A stretch of DNA of 64,000 nucleotides from Rebecca billardiae RCC1528. Lineage: Eukaryota; Haptophyta. Below, one piece after another: positions 33,756 through 43,530 of this stretch. Every line of letters begins with the position of its first letter. Position 1 is the first letter of the stretch. Made by a program: the position numbers and the translations under genes. Below the pieces are notes generated by a model that worked only from the letters and a program-made list of their open reading frames with translations, made no database searches and had not been told where the DNA came from. The stretch is taken from assembly GCA_965240325.2 (NCBI GenBank), contig OZ251228.1, positions 2,666,001-2,730,000 on the forward strand. The letters are read 5' to 3'.

Positions 33756-34028
33756 CCTCCACGCACGGCGGCTGTCGCCGCCGCACGAGCGCCCCGGTCG
33801 CGGGCCGCGCGCGTTAATGTGGTGGCGGGATCCTTAATGTGGCAGTGGTCAACCGTCTGCCACATTAAGGCTTAATGTGGTGGCGGGATTCGGCTTAATG
33901 TGGTAACCGGCTGAAGTCGCCGGTTTCATCGGCCGGAGCGCGGTCCTTCGGCCCCACCCGCCTCCGTCGTCGTCGGCGCTTCGTCAGACGAATGTACCAG
34001 TCCACAGCGGCACATATCGCAATTCGTC

Positions 34029-34538
34029 ATGGGGGAGGGCCCCTCGCCGCGGCTGATGAAGCTGCTCGGCGCGTCCGCCGTCGCGGTGGTCGCCGCAGCG
34101 GGCGTGGCATACGTGGTGCACCGCCGTGTGTTGCAACGCAAGAAGCGCCCTCGTGGGATCCTCGTGCGCGACGCAGCCGCGCGGCGCAAGAGCTCCACGC
34201 GCGCCAGGTGGGACGAGGAGACGCTGCAGCAGCACGAGACCGAGCGCGGCGTGCTGTACGGCACGATGAAGATTGACCACCCGGACACGCCGTACCTGTA
34301 CTACAACAAGGAGAAGGAGACTGTGCTCGAGTACGTCAAGGGCCAGCCCCCGAAGGAGGTCGAAGTGCCCGACCTGCAAGCGCGGCTCGGTGTGCTGCAC
34401 CTCGCGCAGGAGACGGGCGAAGACGTCACGCCGCAGGCCGCCGAGGCGCACGAGACCGCCGAGGCCCGGGAACGCCGGCTCGCGTTCGAGAAGAAGCGGC
34501 GCGAGCACTATAAACGCGAGGCGCCGGGCAAGAGGTGA
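34029..34538 (+). CDS. Protein phosphatase inhibitor-2-like protein with N-terminal membrane anchor
   Basis: A 169-residue single-exon protein. Residues about 12-32 (GASAVAVVAAAGVAYVVHRR) form one transmembrane helix followed by basic residues. The following segment keeps the phosphatase inhibitor-2 (PPP1R2) order: RPRGILV (compare the K-G-I-L-K PP1-binding motif), RARWDEETLQQHETERG (compare W-D-E), then GTMKIDHPDTPYLYYNKEKE (compare the K-I-D-E-P-x-T-P-Y motif whose Thr is the GSK3 site in animals). The C-terminus is acidic then basic helical (EARERRLAFEKKRREHYKR). Family members inhibit or chaperone protein phosphatase 1, and most are soluble, so the membrane anchor is unusual. Likely membrane-tethered PP1 regulator; function inferred from motifs only. 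Confidence 0.65.
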   Translation: MGEGPSPRLMKLLGASAVAVVAAAGVAYVVHRRVLQRKKRPRGILVRDAAARRKSSTRARWDEETLQQHETERGVLYGTMKIDHPDTPYLYYNKEKETVLEYVKGQPPKEVEVPDLQARLGVLHLAQETGEDVTPQAAEAHETAEARERRLAFEKKRREHYKREAPGKR

Positions 34539-35151
34539 GCCGCGAGTACGCGCATTGCTGAGTGCATGCTCCCGAGGTTCTGAAGGGCGGCGGCCGATCC
34601 TGGACCTGCTGCTGGCTGCTGGCGTGGCTCGGCGACCTGGCACAGGCAGCATGCACCCTGATCGGCTTTGGCGGTGCCGGGCTGGGCTCTCCGCCCGGCT
34701 GTGGCACGCCCTGTTGTGATTGTGGAGCCGATCGAGTCACGCTGGTGATGTGACCTGACTGTGATCCTTGGGCTTGATGAGTCCCTGGTTCCGAGGCACT
34801 TCAGCCGGTAGTTCATACTTCATTTAGTTCGGCCGCATCAATGGCGCATCACTTGGAGTTGGAGGAGTTGGAGGTGAGCGCAATATTAGCGCATGCATCT
34901 TAGTATTGATGATGATCGATATTGATGACAGCATCACTGACCGTGCGGAAATCGGCGGGATCGCGCCGCGCCTCTGATGAGAACCCGCCTCACTGTCGTA
35001 GCAATCGGCCCGCCTGGGGCCCTGGGACCCGCCGCCGAGGCGGCCGCGGCCCGCCGGCCCCGGGCCGATGGCGGCTTTGGGGACAGAGCCGCGTGTGGCA
35101 TCTGGGGCCCGGAAACGCCCTATGAAGCTTATGGAGCGGTCTATATATAGA

Positions 35152-35195
<44 letters not shown>

Positions 35196-35348
35196 TCACT
35201 TAGCTATACAGCGGCGGGCCTCAGGCAATCAGACCCATGCTCAGCGTCGCTTGCGCTCTAGAAACGATGACGCGACAGACGCGGCGGGGCGGCGGGCGAC
35301 CCGGCGGCGCCGCTACCGCGCCCGCGCCTCAAGCCGCCTCATCACTCA
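34539..35348. other. Intergenic with TA tract, no supported gene
   Basis: Contains the second copy (34950-34980) of a short motif seen at 850-878, GC-rich sequence, and the 35153-35192 TA tract. No coding frame is supported. Confidence 0.45.
35153..35192 (+). repeat. (TA)20 tract
   Basis: About 40 bp of pure TA, preceded by the short palindrome TCTATATATAGA. Confidence 0.85.
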
Positions 35349-37505
35349 TCAGGAGTGAGCATCGACCCGGACCCTCCTCGCCTTCACCACAGCCCGGGCT
35401 GCGTCGCCACCTGCGTTGCCACGCAGATGCCGCTCGTCCAGGCCCAGGGCACCATCATTGACCACCCCATCGTCAACCGAACGGATCGTGCCATCTGGCG
35501 CGCGCCAGCGGACGATGCTGACTGCAACCAGCGGCGGGGGCGGGGGCAGCTGCGGCGCAGCGTCCGAAACGGCCGCAGTGCGGCTGCTGCGTTTTCGCCG
35601 TCGCTTCGCGGCGCGCGTGCCCTGGTCGCCGGCGCCATGCTCCAGCCTGCGCTTGGGGACGGCGAGCCGACTGCATACCATGCCGGCCAGCTTGTGCGTA
35701 GCGCAACGGCTGGCGCGCGCGTCGCCCGGCATGCCGAACGAAGGCCACGTGGTGCAGCCCGCGTGATGACACTTGCGGGTTACCACGTCAACCATACCGG
35801 CCAGCTTGTGTGTAGCGCACCGGCTGGCGCGCGCGTCGCCCGGCATGCTGAACGAAGGCTGCTTGGTGCAGCCGGCGTGATCACACTTGCGGCTCTTCAC
35901 GTCGACCATGCCGGCCAGCTTGTGCGTAGCGCACCGGCTGGCGCGCGCGTCGCCCGGCATGCCGAACGAAGGCTCCTTGGTGCAGCCGGCGTGATCACAC
36001 TTGGGGCTCTTCACGTTGACCATGCCAGCCAGCTTGTGCGTAGCGCACCGGCTGGCGCGCGCGTCGCCCGGCATGCCGAACGAAGGCACCTTGGTGCAGC
36101 CGGCGTGATCACACTTGGGCTTCTTCACGTTGACCATGCCAGCCAGCTTGTGCGTGGCGCACCGGCTGGCGCGCGCGTCGCCCGGCATGCCGAAGTAAGG
36201 CCGCGTGGTGCAGCCAGCGTGATCACACTTGGGGTTCACTACGTCGAACATGCCGGCCAGCTTGTGCGTAGCGCACCGGCTGGCGCGCGCGTCGCCCGGC
36301 ATGCCAAACAAGGGCCGCTTGGTGCAGTCCGCGTGATCACACTTGGGGTGCATCACGTCGACCATGCCGGCCAGCTTGTGCGTAGCGCACCGGCTGGCGC
36401 GCGCGTCGCCCGGCATGCCGAATTTAGGCTGTGTGGTGCAGCCCGCGTGATCACACTTGACGTGCATCACGTCGACCATGCCGGCCAGCTTGTGCGTAGC
36501 GCACCGGCTGGCGCGCGCGTCGCCCGGCATGCCGAACGAAGGCCCCTTGGTGCAGCCCGCGTGATCACACTTGGGGCTCCTCACGTCGACCATGCCGGCC
36601 AGCTTGTGCGTGGCACACCGGCTGGCGCGCGCGTCACCCGGCATGCCGAACGAAGGCTGCTTGGTGCAGCCGGTGTGATCACACTTGCGGCTCACCACGT
36701 CGACCATGCCGGCCAGCTTGTGCGTGGCGCACCGGCTGGCGCGCGCGTCGCCCGGCATGCCGAACGCAGGCCGCGTGGTGCAGCCAGCGTGATCACACTT
36801 GGGGTTCACTACGTCGAACATGCCGGCCAGCTTGTGCGTAGCGCACCGGCTGGCGCGCGCGTCGCCCGGCATGCCAAACAAGGGCCGCTTGGTGCAGTCC
36901 GCGTGATCACACTTGGGGTTCCTCACGTCGACCATGCCGGCCAGCTTGTGCGTAGCGCACCGGCTGGCGCGCGCGTCGCCCGGCATGCCAAACAAGGGCC
37001 GCTTGGTGCAGTCCGCGTGATCACACTTGCGGCTCACCACGTCGACCATGCCGGCCAGCTTGTGCGTGGCGCACCGGCTGGCGCGCGCGTCGCCCGGCAT
37101 GCCGAACGCAGGCCGCGTGGTGCAGCCAGCGTGATCACACTTGGGGTGCTGCAAGTCGACCATGCCGGCCAGCTTGTGCGTAGCGCACCGGCTGGCGCGC
37201 GCGTCGCCCGGCATGCCAAACAAGGGCCGCTTGGTGCAGTCCGCGTGATCACACTTGGGGTTCCTCACGTCGACCATGCCATCCAGCTTGTGCGTAGCGC
37301 ACCGGCTGGCGCGCACGTCGCCTGGCATGCCGAAGTAAGGCCGCGTGGTGCAGCCGGTGTGATCACACTTGCGGCTCACCACGTCGACCATGCCGGCCAG
37401 CTTGTGCGCACCGCACCGGATGGCGCGCGCGTCGCCCGGCATGCCGAAGTAAGGCCGCGTGGTGCAGCCGGCGTGATCACACTTGCGGTTCCTCACGTCG
37501 ACCAT
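35349..37505 (-). CDS. EsV-1-7 cysteine-rich repeat protein 3 (16 full repeats)
   Basis: The largest array: sixteen tandem 35-residue repeats fitting C-x4-C-x16-C-x2-H-x12. The core GMPGDARASRCATHKLAGMV is nearly invariant, and variable positions lie just before CDH (VSR, RNP, QHP, VNP, KKP, MHV) and after the second Cys (TTRPYF, TKRPLF, TKQPSF). The given start is the first in-frame ATG (37505), inside the first repeat. The frame stays open upstream to 37727 and beyond with no ATG, so an upstream exon or a lost 5' end is likely. The tail begins like genes 1 and 2 (AVPKRRLEHGAG, AAKRRRKR) but diverges after PPPPPLV into a different C-terminus without the acidic end. Adjacent 105-bp units are nearly identical at DNA level, which indicates recent expansion or homogenisation. 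Confidence 0.8.
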   Translation of the reverse strand: MVDVRNRKCDHAGCTTRPYFGMPGDARAIRCGAHKLAGMVDVVSRKCDHTGCTTRPYFGMPGDVRASRCATHKLDGMVDVRNPKCDHADCTKRPLFGMPGDARASRCATHKLAGMVDLQHPKCDHAGCTTRPAFGMPGDARASRCATHKLAGMVDVVSRKCDHADCTKRPLFGMPGDARASRCATHKLAGMVDVRNPKCDHADCTKRPLFGMPGDARASRCATHKLAGMFDVVNPKCDHAGCTTRPAFGMPGDARASRCATHKLAGMVDVVSRKCDHTGCTKQPSFGMPGDARASRCATHKLAGMVDVRSPKCDHAGCTKGPSFGMPGDARASRCATHKLAGMVDVMHVKCDHAGCTTQPKFGMPGDARASRCATHKLAGMVDVMHPKCDHADCTKRPLFGMPGDARASRCATHKLAGMFDVVNPKCDHAGCTTRPYFGMPGDARASRCATHKLAGMVNVKKPKCDHAGCTKVPSFGMPGDARASRCATHKLAGMVNVKSPKCDHAGCTKEPSFGMPGDARASRCATHKLAGMVDVKSRKCDHAGCTKQPSFSMPGDARASRCATHKLAGMVDVVTRKCHHAGCTTWPSFGMPGDARASRCATHKLAGMVCSRLAVPKRRLEHGAGDQGTRAAKRRRKRSSRTAAVSDAAPQLPPPPPLVAVSIVRWRAPDGTIRSVDDGVVNDGALGLDERHLRGNAGGDAARAVVKARRVRVDAHS

Positions 37506-37671
37506 GCCGGCCAGCTTGGGGAGGCCGAGATCGAGGGCGTGAAAGGCCCCGCTGCTGATTGGCGGTCCGGAGCCCGGGAAGCACTGAACCGGGTCCGGAC
37601 TCAGTCGTTCGCTCACTCGAGTTGCCGACCAACGGTCTTCGCCTCGACCGACCAAGCGCTCTCGTGTGGAG

Positions 37672-38654
37672 ATGACGACGCTCGACGCTCCATTCGCGTC
37701 GCCGCCCGGCCTCGGAGCACAGAACACCGTGGGGGGGGGGGGTCAAGCGCAAGACGGACGACATCTTTTCATCGGCTCTCACCCTCGGCGACGGCTCAGT
37801 GCTCGACCTGGATCAGCTCCCAGCCAACGATGAGTCCGTCACGCTCGCCATGCTGAGCGCATGCCGCGATCGCATCCGTGCACTGCAGGCAGCCGCCACC
37901 TCGAAAGTGCAGAAGGCGGGCCCCGAGGCTGCAACTCCTGCAGGGCGGGCTGCCGCCGCGAAGAAGCCCGGCGCGTCTGGGCCCGACCACGTGATGATGG
38001 CGGGCAAGCGGCTGGCTGCCTCCTTCAAGACCTATCTCAAGGGCGTGCGCTTTTACAACCACTGGTTCTCCTCCGGGGGAACGACGAAGGAGATCAAGTT
38101 CAACGACGCGCTGACAGAGAGCGAGCTCCGCGCGCTCTTCCTCGACGGCCCGGACGGCGCGCGAGGCATGCTCATCCAGCCCACGCCGGAGAACAATGCA
38201 AAGTCGAACGTGCGCAGCTGTGCACGCTTGCCCGTGCCCACGGCCCTGCTGCGCTGCGCATTGTGGCGGTACCCAGCCAGTCTTGCCCGCCAAAGCGTCC
38301 ACTTCACACCGTACCGTGCGCTCATCGCGCGTCCCATGCGGGCCGTCGGTGCAGGTCTTCATCATCGAGCTCGGGGGCAACGCGCTCGTCAAGATCATCG
38401 GGCTGAAGGACCCGAAGGGCGAGCTGTGGTCCGAGGGCGGCATCCAGCGGGGCAAGGGCCGCAAGCTTGGCAGCTGCCCGCTCAGGGTAGACTCCGCGAC
38501 GGCGAACTGGTCCGGTGGCGTGGGCAAGCTCATGCTTACCGTGCGCACGGAGAACTGTAGTCGTCGTCACTGCCTGATAACTGATGGCCGCGGTGCCCCG
38601 AACCGTCGAGTACAGTGTACTAAGATTGAACATGCACACGTTGTTCAGGCGTGA
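37672..38654 (+). CDS. Unknown protein, 5' part interrupted by a G12 homopolymer frameshift
   Basis: From the ATG at 37672 the frame reads MTTLDAPFASPPGLGAQNTV, then hits twelve G (37731-37742). The downstream conserved-looking protein (KRKTDDIFSSALTLGDGSVL onward) is in the next frame, so one G fewer would join them. A phase-0 intron follows: AAC|GTGCGC...GGTGCAG|GTC, about 38210-38362. Exon 2 encodes VFIIELGGNALVKIIGLKDP and ends HAHVVQA at 38654. Exon 1 includes KRLAASFKTYLKGVRFYNHW and ESELRALFLDGPDGARGMLI. The family is not recognised, and no signal peptide or membrane segment is present. The homopolymer could be a sequencing error, an allele or a real lesion. The gene runs head to head with EsV-1-7 gene 3. 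Confidence 0.5.
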
Positions 38655-40538
38655 TTGACGCCATCATCCGACACTGCATGCACAAAGACACCGCCACAAA
38701 AGCACTACGGCTACCGTGGGACCACTCCTGGCTTCTGCGGGCTGGGCGGCTGGCGCGCTCTGTGGATCGAACTCTGAAGTCTGATTACAGATTAGCTAGT
38801 TAGACTACTGCCTGAAGCCTTCTGCTGACGCCCGACGCCTATAACTACAATATCGCCTGCCTGAGCTGTGTGCGTCTCTTATTCTTAGTAAACTACACAC
38901 TACTACGGTCCGCCAATGATGACTCTGACAATATATGCCCATCGGCATCACACATATATCGCGTCGGATCCGGCACTATGAATTACCCACTGGCTTTACG
39001 TCAGATGATGATGCCTCATTGAGTAGCTAGAGTAGTCGTCCGATCATCGCGTCAGCACGATTCATCATCGTCCGCCCGCCCAGCGAGCGATGATTGATTG
39101 ATGCCAGTGTCAATGGGCTCGGACTCAGTCCGGCGACGATCATCATAGCCGACGCCGTCGACCGGCGCAGGCCAGCCAGCGCCAGACCCCTGGAGCCGCC
39201 TGGCCAGACTGCCGCCCGCGTCGTCACTCTCATCTGCCTCGTCCCGGCGCCTGGCAGTTGGTGAATGATGATGCCGTAATCAGGAATGAATAGCAGGATC
39301 ATCCCCGCCGGCGCCTGGGCCCGCTGGCGGCGTGACACACCTCGGTGAAATTAGCCCGCAATGGCGGCCACTAACGAACGTAACCCTGATGTGTGATGGG
39401 CTCCGGCTGAAAAGTGTTAAGTCTTCAGACGGTTGACCACTTGACCCCCGAAGTCCGCCAGTTAAGTCCGCCAGTTATTGGAAGAGCACACGCCTGCATG
39501 CTGACTTTAGCCGTCAGTTTCTGTCGTCCGGACAGACCGGACGTCGTCCGACGACTATACGCGATATATGACCCGGACGGATCGGATCAACCCTCCTGAT
39601 GCTTATAGTACTTGACTGATGACAATAGTACTTGACTGATGACAGCATAATGGCGGGTCACTCAAGTGAGCACTTACTCGGAGTAACCGAGCCTTATTGA
39701 CAGCCGCCACTAGCCGCGCGTCTAGTGCTTATTTCTTAGTTAAAGCAGCAGACGAGCTGACTCGGCGACTGATGATGACTAATATATACTATATATAGCT
39801 ACTGACTAGTGACGTAGTGTCGTCAACGACGTGTCACGTGAGTACCCAGCGCGACGAGTCAGACTCGACCGTGAGTCCGCGTCGGCGTGTGTGATGTGAC
39901 GTGATGCGGCCGACTCATTCCGAGCCGCAGGCGAGCGGGCGCGGATTAGTTCTCCAGCCTCCAGGCTGCCTGACGATGAGACGCAGCCTAGTTATTCTAC
40001 GGTCCCTTGCCGTAATAATAATGCGCCTAGCTACTTATACTACTATTTTATTTTTCAAAATATGATGGTTCCAATGGATACGGCGCGGGCGGGCGCGGGC
40101 GGCCGGGCGGACCGGGCAGCCGCATCAGCCTCAGGCTTCGAGCCGGCCCGAGCGGCAGCAGCATGGAGGGGTCGTCGCCCGAGCCCGACGTGGAGGCGGC
40201 GGCGCGGCGCGAGGCGCGCGTGTCCATCCAAAGACCAGACGGATGCCGGCTTCACGTGGTGGGTAAGATGGCACCGACCCCGCGAGGGTCAGGGAGCCCG
40301 CCTTGCCCTTGGCCCGTGGCCGTTCGGCTTCCGCCGCGAGGAGGTCCTCGTCCCGCTCATCCCGCGTGTGCAACGTGCTCACTCATGGCGGTGGCGGCGC
40401 TGCCGAGGATCGCAGCGGCAGGGCCGCCAGGCCCCGCACGTGGAGTGAGTGGTGTCAGTCAGTGGTGTCGCATGTCGTCATCGCCGTCACGCTGACGCGT
40501 CAGCCCGCCGCGCGGCGGCCGCTCCCACCCGGGGCGCG
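38655..40538. other. Long intergenic stretch, at most a weak ORF
   Basis: From 38655 to 40060 the DNA is moderately AT-rich with scattered GATGATG and CTGACT-type simple motifs, and I see nothing codable. At 40163-40495 there is a plus-strand frame beginning MEGSSPEPDVEAAARREARV and RPDGC, with a good splice-donor look-alike (GTGG|GTAAGA near 40263). It could be a first exon, but no second exon is convincing. Confidence 0.35.
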
Positions 40539-42439
40539 TCAGTAGCCGACGCGACCAGAGGGCTGCCGCTTGGCGCGCAGCTCCTGCAGCTGGTGCACGT
40601 GGCCCGAGCTCGCCGACCATCGGCGCCTGTCCGCCGCAGCGCCGCCGCCGGCCGATGGGCGGCGGCCGACGGCTGTCGAGTTTGCCGCCATCGCCGCCGC
40701 CGCCGCGGCCATCACGTCCTTGGGCACGCCCACGTGCGCGTGGCTCGGCGGCAGCACCGCGTCGGGCACGGCGGAGAAGCTCGCCGCGCGCGCGCCGATC
40801 CCCGTCGAGCGCGCGATCGGCAGGTTGCCGCTCGCCGCTGCCGCGCGCGCCGCGGCCGGGTCGCGCGCGCCCGTGAGCATCGTCTCGACGCGCGCGACCG
40901 CCTCGAGGAAGGTCTGCTGCGCGCGGTGGGTGTTGGGCGTGGCGAAGAACTCGCGGCCGGCGGCGGCGAGCATCTGCACCTGCCGGCGCAGCTCGATGTA
41001 CTCGACGAACGTGATCGGCCGCCGCCCGCCCAGCTGCGCCCACGCCGTCTCCGCCTCCTCCTGCGCGGCGCGCGCTGCGCCCAGCTCGGCGCCGAGCTGC
41101 GCGAGCGCACTCTCAAGCTCGGCCGCGCGCTCGGCGAGGGCGGTGCGCTCGGCGAGCGCGTCGGTGAGCTCGGCGCCGAGCTTGCGCTCGCGGTCGGTGC
41201 CCGACGAGCGCGCCGCCTCCGCCTCGCCGCGCGCGCGCTTCGCCTCCCTCGCCTTCTCCGCCACCTCCGCCTCGCGCGCGGCCAGCTCGGCCGCCAGCCG
41301 CGCCGCCTCGGCGGTGGCGCCTGACTCACGCCGCTTGGCGTCGGCGGCGAGGCGGCCGCGGTCGGCGCGGAGGCGCTTGAGCTCGGCGCGCGCGTCGTCG
41401 AGGTCCGAGCGCACGCGCTGCGACTCGGCGCGCGCCGCCGCCGCCTCCTCGCGCGCCGCCGCCGCGCGCCCCTCCGCGCGCTGCGCGGCCGCGTCCGCGG
41501 CCTCACTCAGACCTGAGCCCGCCTCGAGCGCGCGCACCGCGCCCGCGGCCGTGGCGCGCGCGTCGCGGGAGGCCTCGCCGAGGGCGCGCTCGGCGTCGGC
41601 GCGCACGGCGGCGTGCTGCGCGCGCAGCGCGGCGAGCCCGCGCGCGAGCCCCTCCGCCGCCGCGCGCATCCCCTGCACCCGCAACCGCTCCCGCCGCAGC
41701 TCGAGCTGGCTCGCGCGCGCGCGCTCGCGCCACTCATCGCGCTCGCGCTCGCACGCGCTGAGCAGGCCCGCGGCGTCGCCCTTCGCGCGGCGCTCGTCGG
41801 CGAGCTGTGCGATCAGCCGGTTCGTCTCGCGCTGCACCGCGCGCTTCGCCTCCTCCACCTCGCCCTCCAGCTCGCTGTGCGCCGCGCGCGCGGTCGGACG
41901 GCGCGGCGCGAGGGGCATGGCGTGAGGCAGGCGGCGACGGGCGCGGCGCGCGTGCTCGGGGCGCGTGGGAGCACGCACGTTGTGCGCTCGCGCAGGTTGC
42001 GCGCCTCCTGCATCGCCACGTCCGCCTCCTGCGCGCGCGTGCGCGCAGCGGCCAGCTCGGTCTCCAGCCTGTCCGTGTGCGTGGCCGCTGCGCGCTGCGC
42101 GTCGGCGTGCGCGTCCCGCGCGGCGGCGAGCTTCTCGCGGAGCTGCGCGACCTCGCTCATCAGCCGGTCGCGCTCGAGCTTGTAGTCCACCGGCGGCGCG
42201 CCGCCCCCCAGCTTGCCCGAGAGCGTGTCCTCCGACTTGAGCAGCATGAGCGGCAGGAAGTCCGTCGCCAGGTACGCCTTCTCCAGCCGCGTGGGCACGC
42301 CGAAGACGTAGGCGGGGGGGACGGGGAAGTGCTCGCGCACGTACGCGAGCGTCGTGCTCTGAGAGATGCGGATGCCATGCTCCTCCTGCCCCTCGAGGGC
42401 GAGGTGGAGCTCGCCCTTCTCGCCGCGCGTCACCGGCAT
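40539..42439 (-). CDS. Long coiled-coil protein, unknown
   Basis: CDS complement(join(40539..41874, 41979..42439)), 598 residues. The intron is AC|GTGCGT...GCACAG (104 bp) and joins coiled-coil to coiled-coil in frame. The first 85 residues look globular (GELHLALEGQEEHGIRISQS, TTLAYVREHFPVPPAYVFGV, LATDFLPLMLLKSEDTLSGK). Residues about 90-475 are almost continuous Ala/Glu/Arg heptads. A second small globular-looking piece (RRPITFVEYIELRRQVQMLA, EFFATPNTHRAQQTFLEAVA) precedes a low-complexity tail ending RQPSGRVGY. The layout (small N-terminal head plus long rod) is common in centrosomal, flagellar-base or vesicle-tethering proteins, but I do not recognise a family. Confidence 0.65.
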
Positions 42440-43050
42440 GAGGCGGGCGCTCCTGATGATACTGAGATAGCCGAGCCGTTACATCGTGAGTCGTGACTCG
42501 CTTCGCCGCGCCGCGCGCCTGCCCAGGACCAATTCTATGATTTAAAGACACAGGCACGAGGGCGCAGCTCTCCTGATTCGTCTGTCGAAGTACTGAATGG
42601 AGTTAATGGAGGATGTCGCTGGACCGTCGTCGTCGTCTTTACTTTCTTTTCTTTTTCCCGCAGGCCGCAGCCCGCAGCGAGGAAAACCGCCCAAGGCGGC
42701 TCCCCCCCCGCCCGGGCGGCCCGGGCCGGCGGCGCCCGCGACTCTGCGAGAAACACTCGAAGCGCCGGGCGCGCGAGGGGCAGGCAGCAGCAGGCTGTGG
42801 TACCGCCGTAGAAGCCGGCCGCTCTACCCGCCGTTTTGGACGCAACCCGGACGAATCATGTTGTAACACTGCTTCTAATGCACACGTACTGTGTTGCGGC
42901 TAGCCCTGTTCCCACGGATGCGGTGCTCCGAGCCTGACATGCATTCGATTGTGCGACCCGGAGCCTGACGTTCATGCCGCCGGTCGTCATCGCGGACTCC
43001 CGCGGGCGCAGCAATCAGCGGGCTTCCGTGACGATCGGGATCGGAGGAGC
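42440..43050. other. Intergenic with dispersed repeat
   Basis: Holds the second copy of the 1294-1379 repeat (42526-42590) and GC-rich low-complexity DNA. No gene is supported. Confidence 0.45.
42526..42590 (+). repeat. Dispersed repeat copy B (pair with 1294-1379)
   Basis: GACCAATTCTATGA, TTAAAGACACAGGCACGAGG, GCGCAGCTCTCCTGATTCGT and CTGTCGAAG match the copy near 1300 with four small indels. Confidence 0.6.
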
Positions 43051-43530
43051 TCAGGCCACGGCACCAGCGCCGGCGATGCTCAGGTGCTCGGCGAAAGTAG
43101 AGATGGCCGCGACGCCGAAGAAGACGCCCCCCAGCAGGTAGGTCGGTAGCGCCGGCGGCCACCGCGCGTCCTGCCATTGCTGCTCGCGCGCATGCACCCA
43201 CGCCCGACTCCTGGCGGGATCGGCCAAGAAGGAGTCGACCGCCTCCTCGGCGTAGGGGAGGTCGCGCCCAAGCTGAAGGAACTGGTCGATCAGATCCTGG
43301 CGCATGGTCTGCACCTCATCAGTCGCCACCTTCTCCGCCCACTCGTCCAGCTCTGGGCGGACGACATCCACATCGGCAAGAATGGCGGCGGCGGCTGGTG
43401 GTTGCAGGCCGGCTGGTGGCTGATGGTGCAGCGTGAAGCGAGCGCCGAGCGGAACAGGAGTGCGAAAAGCGCGTGCGCCCGAAGCCGAGAGCACGACGAG
43501 CGCGGCGATGTGCCGGCAGCGGAGAGGCAT
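43051..43530 (-). CDS. Plastid-type presequence membrane protein, unknown
   Basis: A 159-residue single-exon frame; ATG chosen at 43530. The N-terminus is a signal peptide (HIAALVVLSASGARA) directly followed by FRTPVPLGARF. The Ala-Phe junction with a basic, hydroxyl-poor transit segment is the signature of plastid import in algae with red secondary plastids. The mature part is acidic and helical (ELDEWAEKVATDEVQTMRQD, LIDQFLQLGRDLPYAEEAVD, WVHAREQQWQDARWPP) and ends with one hydrophobic helix (TYLLGGVFFGVAAISTF). It may be a thylakoid or envelope membrane protein. No known family was recognised. Confidence 0.6.
   Translation of the reverse strand: MPLRCRHIAALVVLSASGARAFRTPVPLGARFTLHHQPPAGLQPPAAAAILADVDVVRPELDEWAEKVATDEVQTMRQDLIDQFLQLGRDLPYAEEAVDSFLADPARSRAWVHAREQQWQDARWPPALPTYLLGGVFFGVAAISTFAEHLSIAGAGAVA

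Larger units (their letters stand above)
31580..33916. mobile_element. 2.3-kb element with terminal inverted repeats and subterminal repeats, class unknown
   Basis: The left end reads CTTCATCCGGTTGCCACATT then AAGCC. The reverse complement of the right end reads CTTCAGCCGGTTACCACATT then AAGCC, about 23 of 25 positions identical. TGCCACATTAAGG-type motifs repeat just inside both ends: four near 31590-31673 (one degenerate), and several in both orientations near 33810-33905. Such subterminal repeats are typical of DNA transposons. No transposase was recognised. Inside are coding-like fragments on both strands (see 31670-32680) and a 140-bp direct repeat near 33365 and 33613. No target-site duplication could be fixed, so the exact ends are tentative. 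Confidence 0.55.

Noticed and set aside
35349-37505. CRISPR array
   Set aside because: The regular 105-bp units are coding, have no unique spacers, keep frame throughout and sit in a eukaryotic genome.
40163-40495. 110-codon frame as a complete gene
   Set aside because: The first 30 residues look possible and a donor-like site follows, but no second exon or family could be found, so it is only mentioned in the intergenic note.
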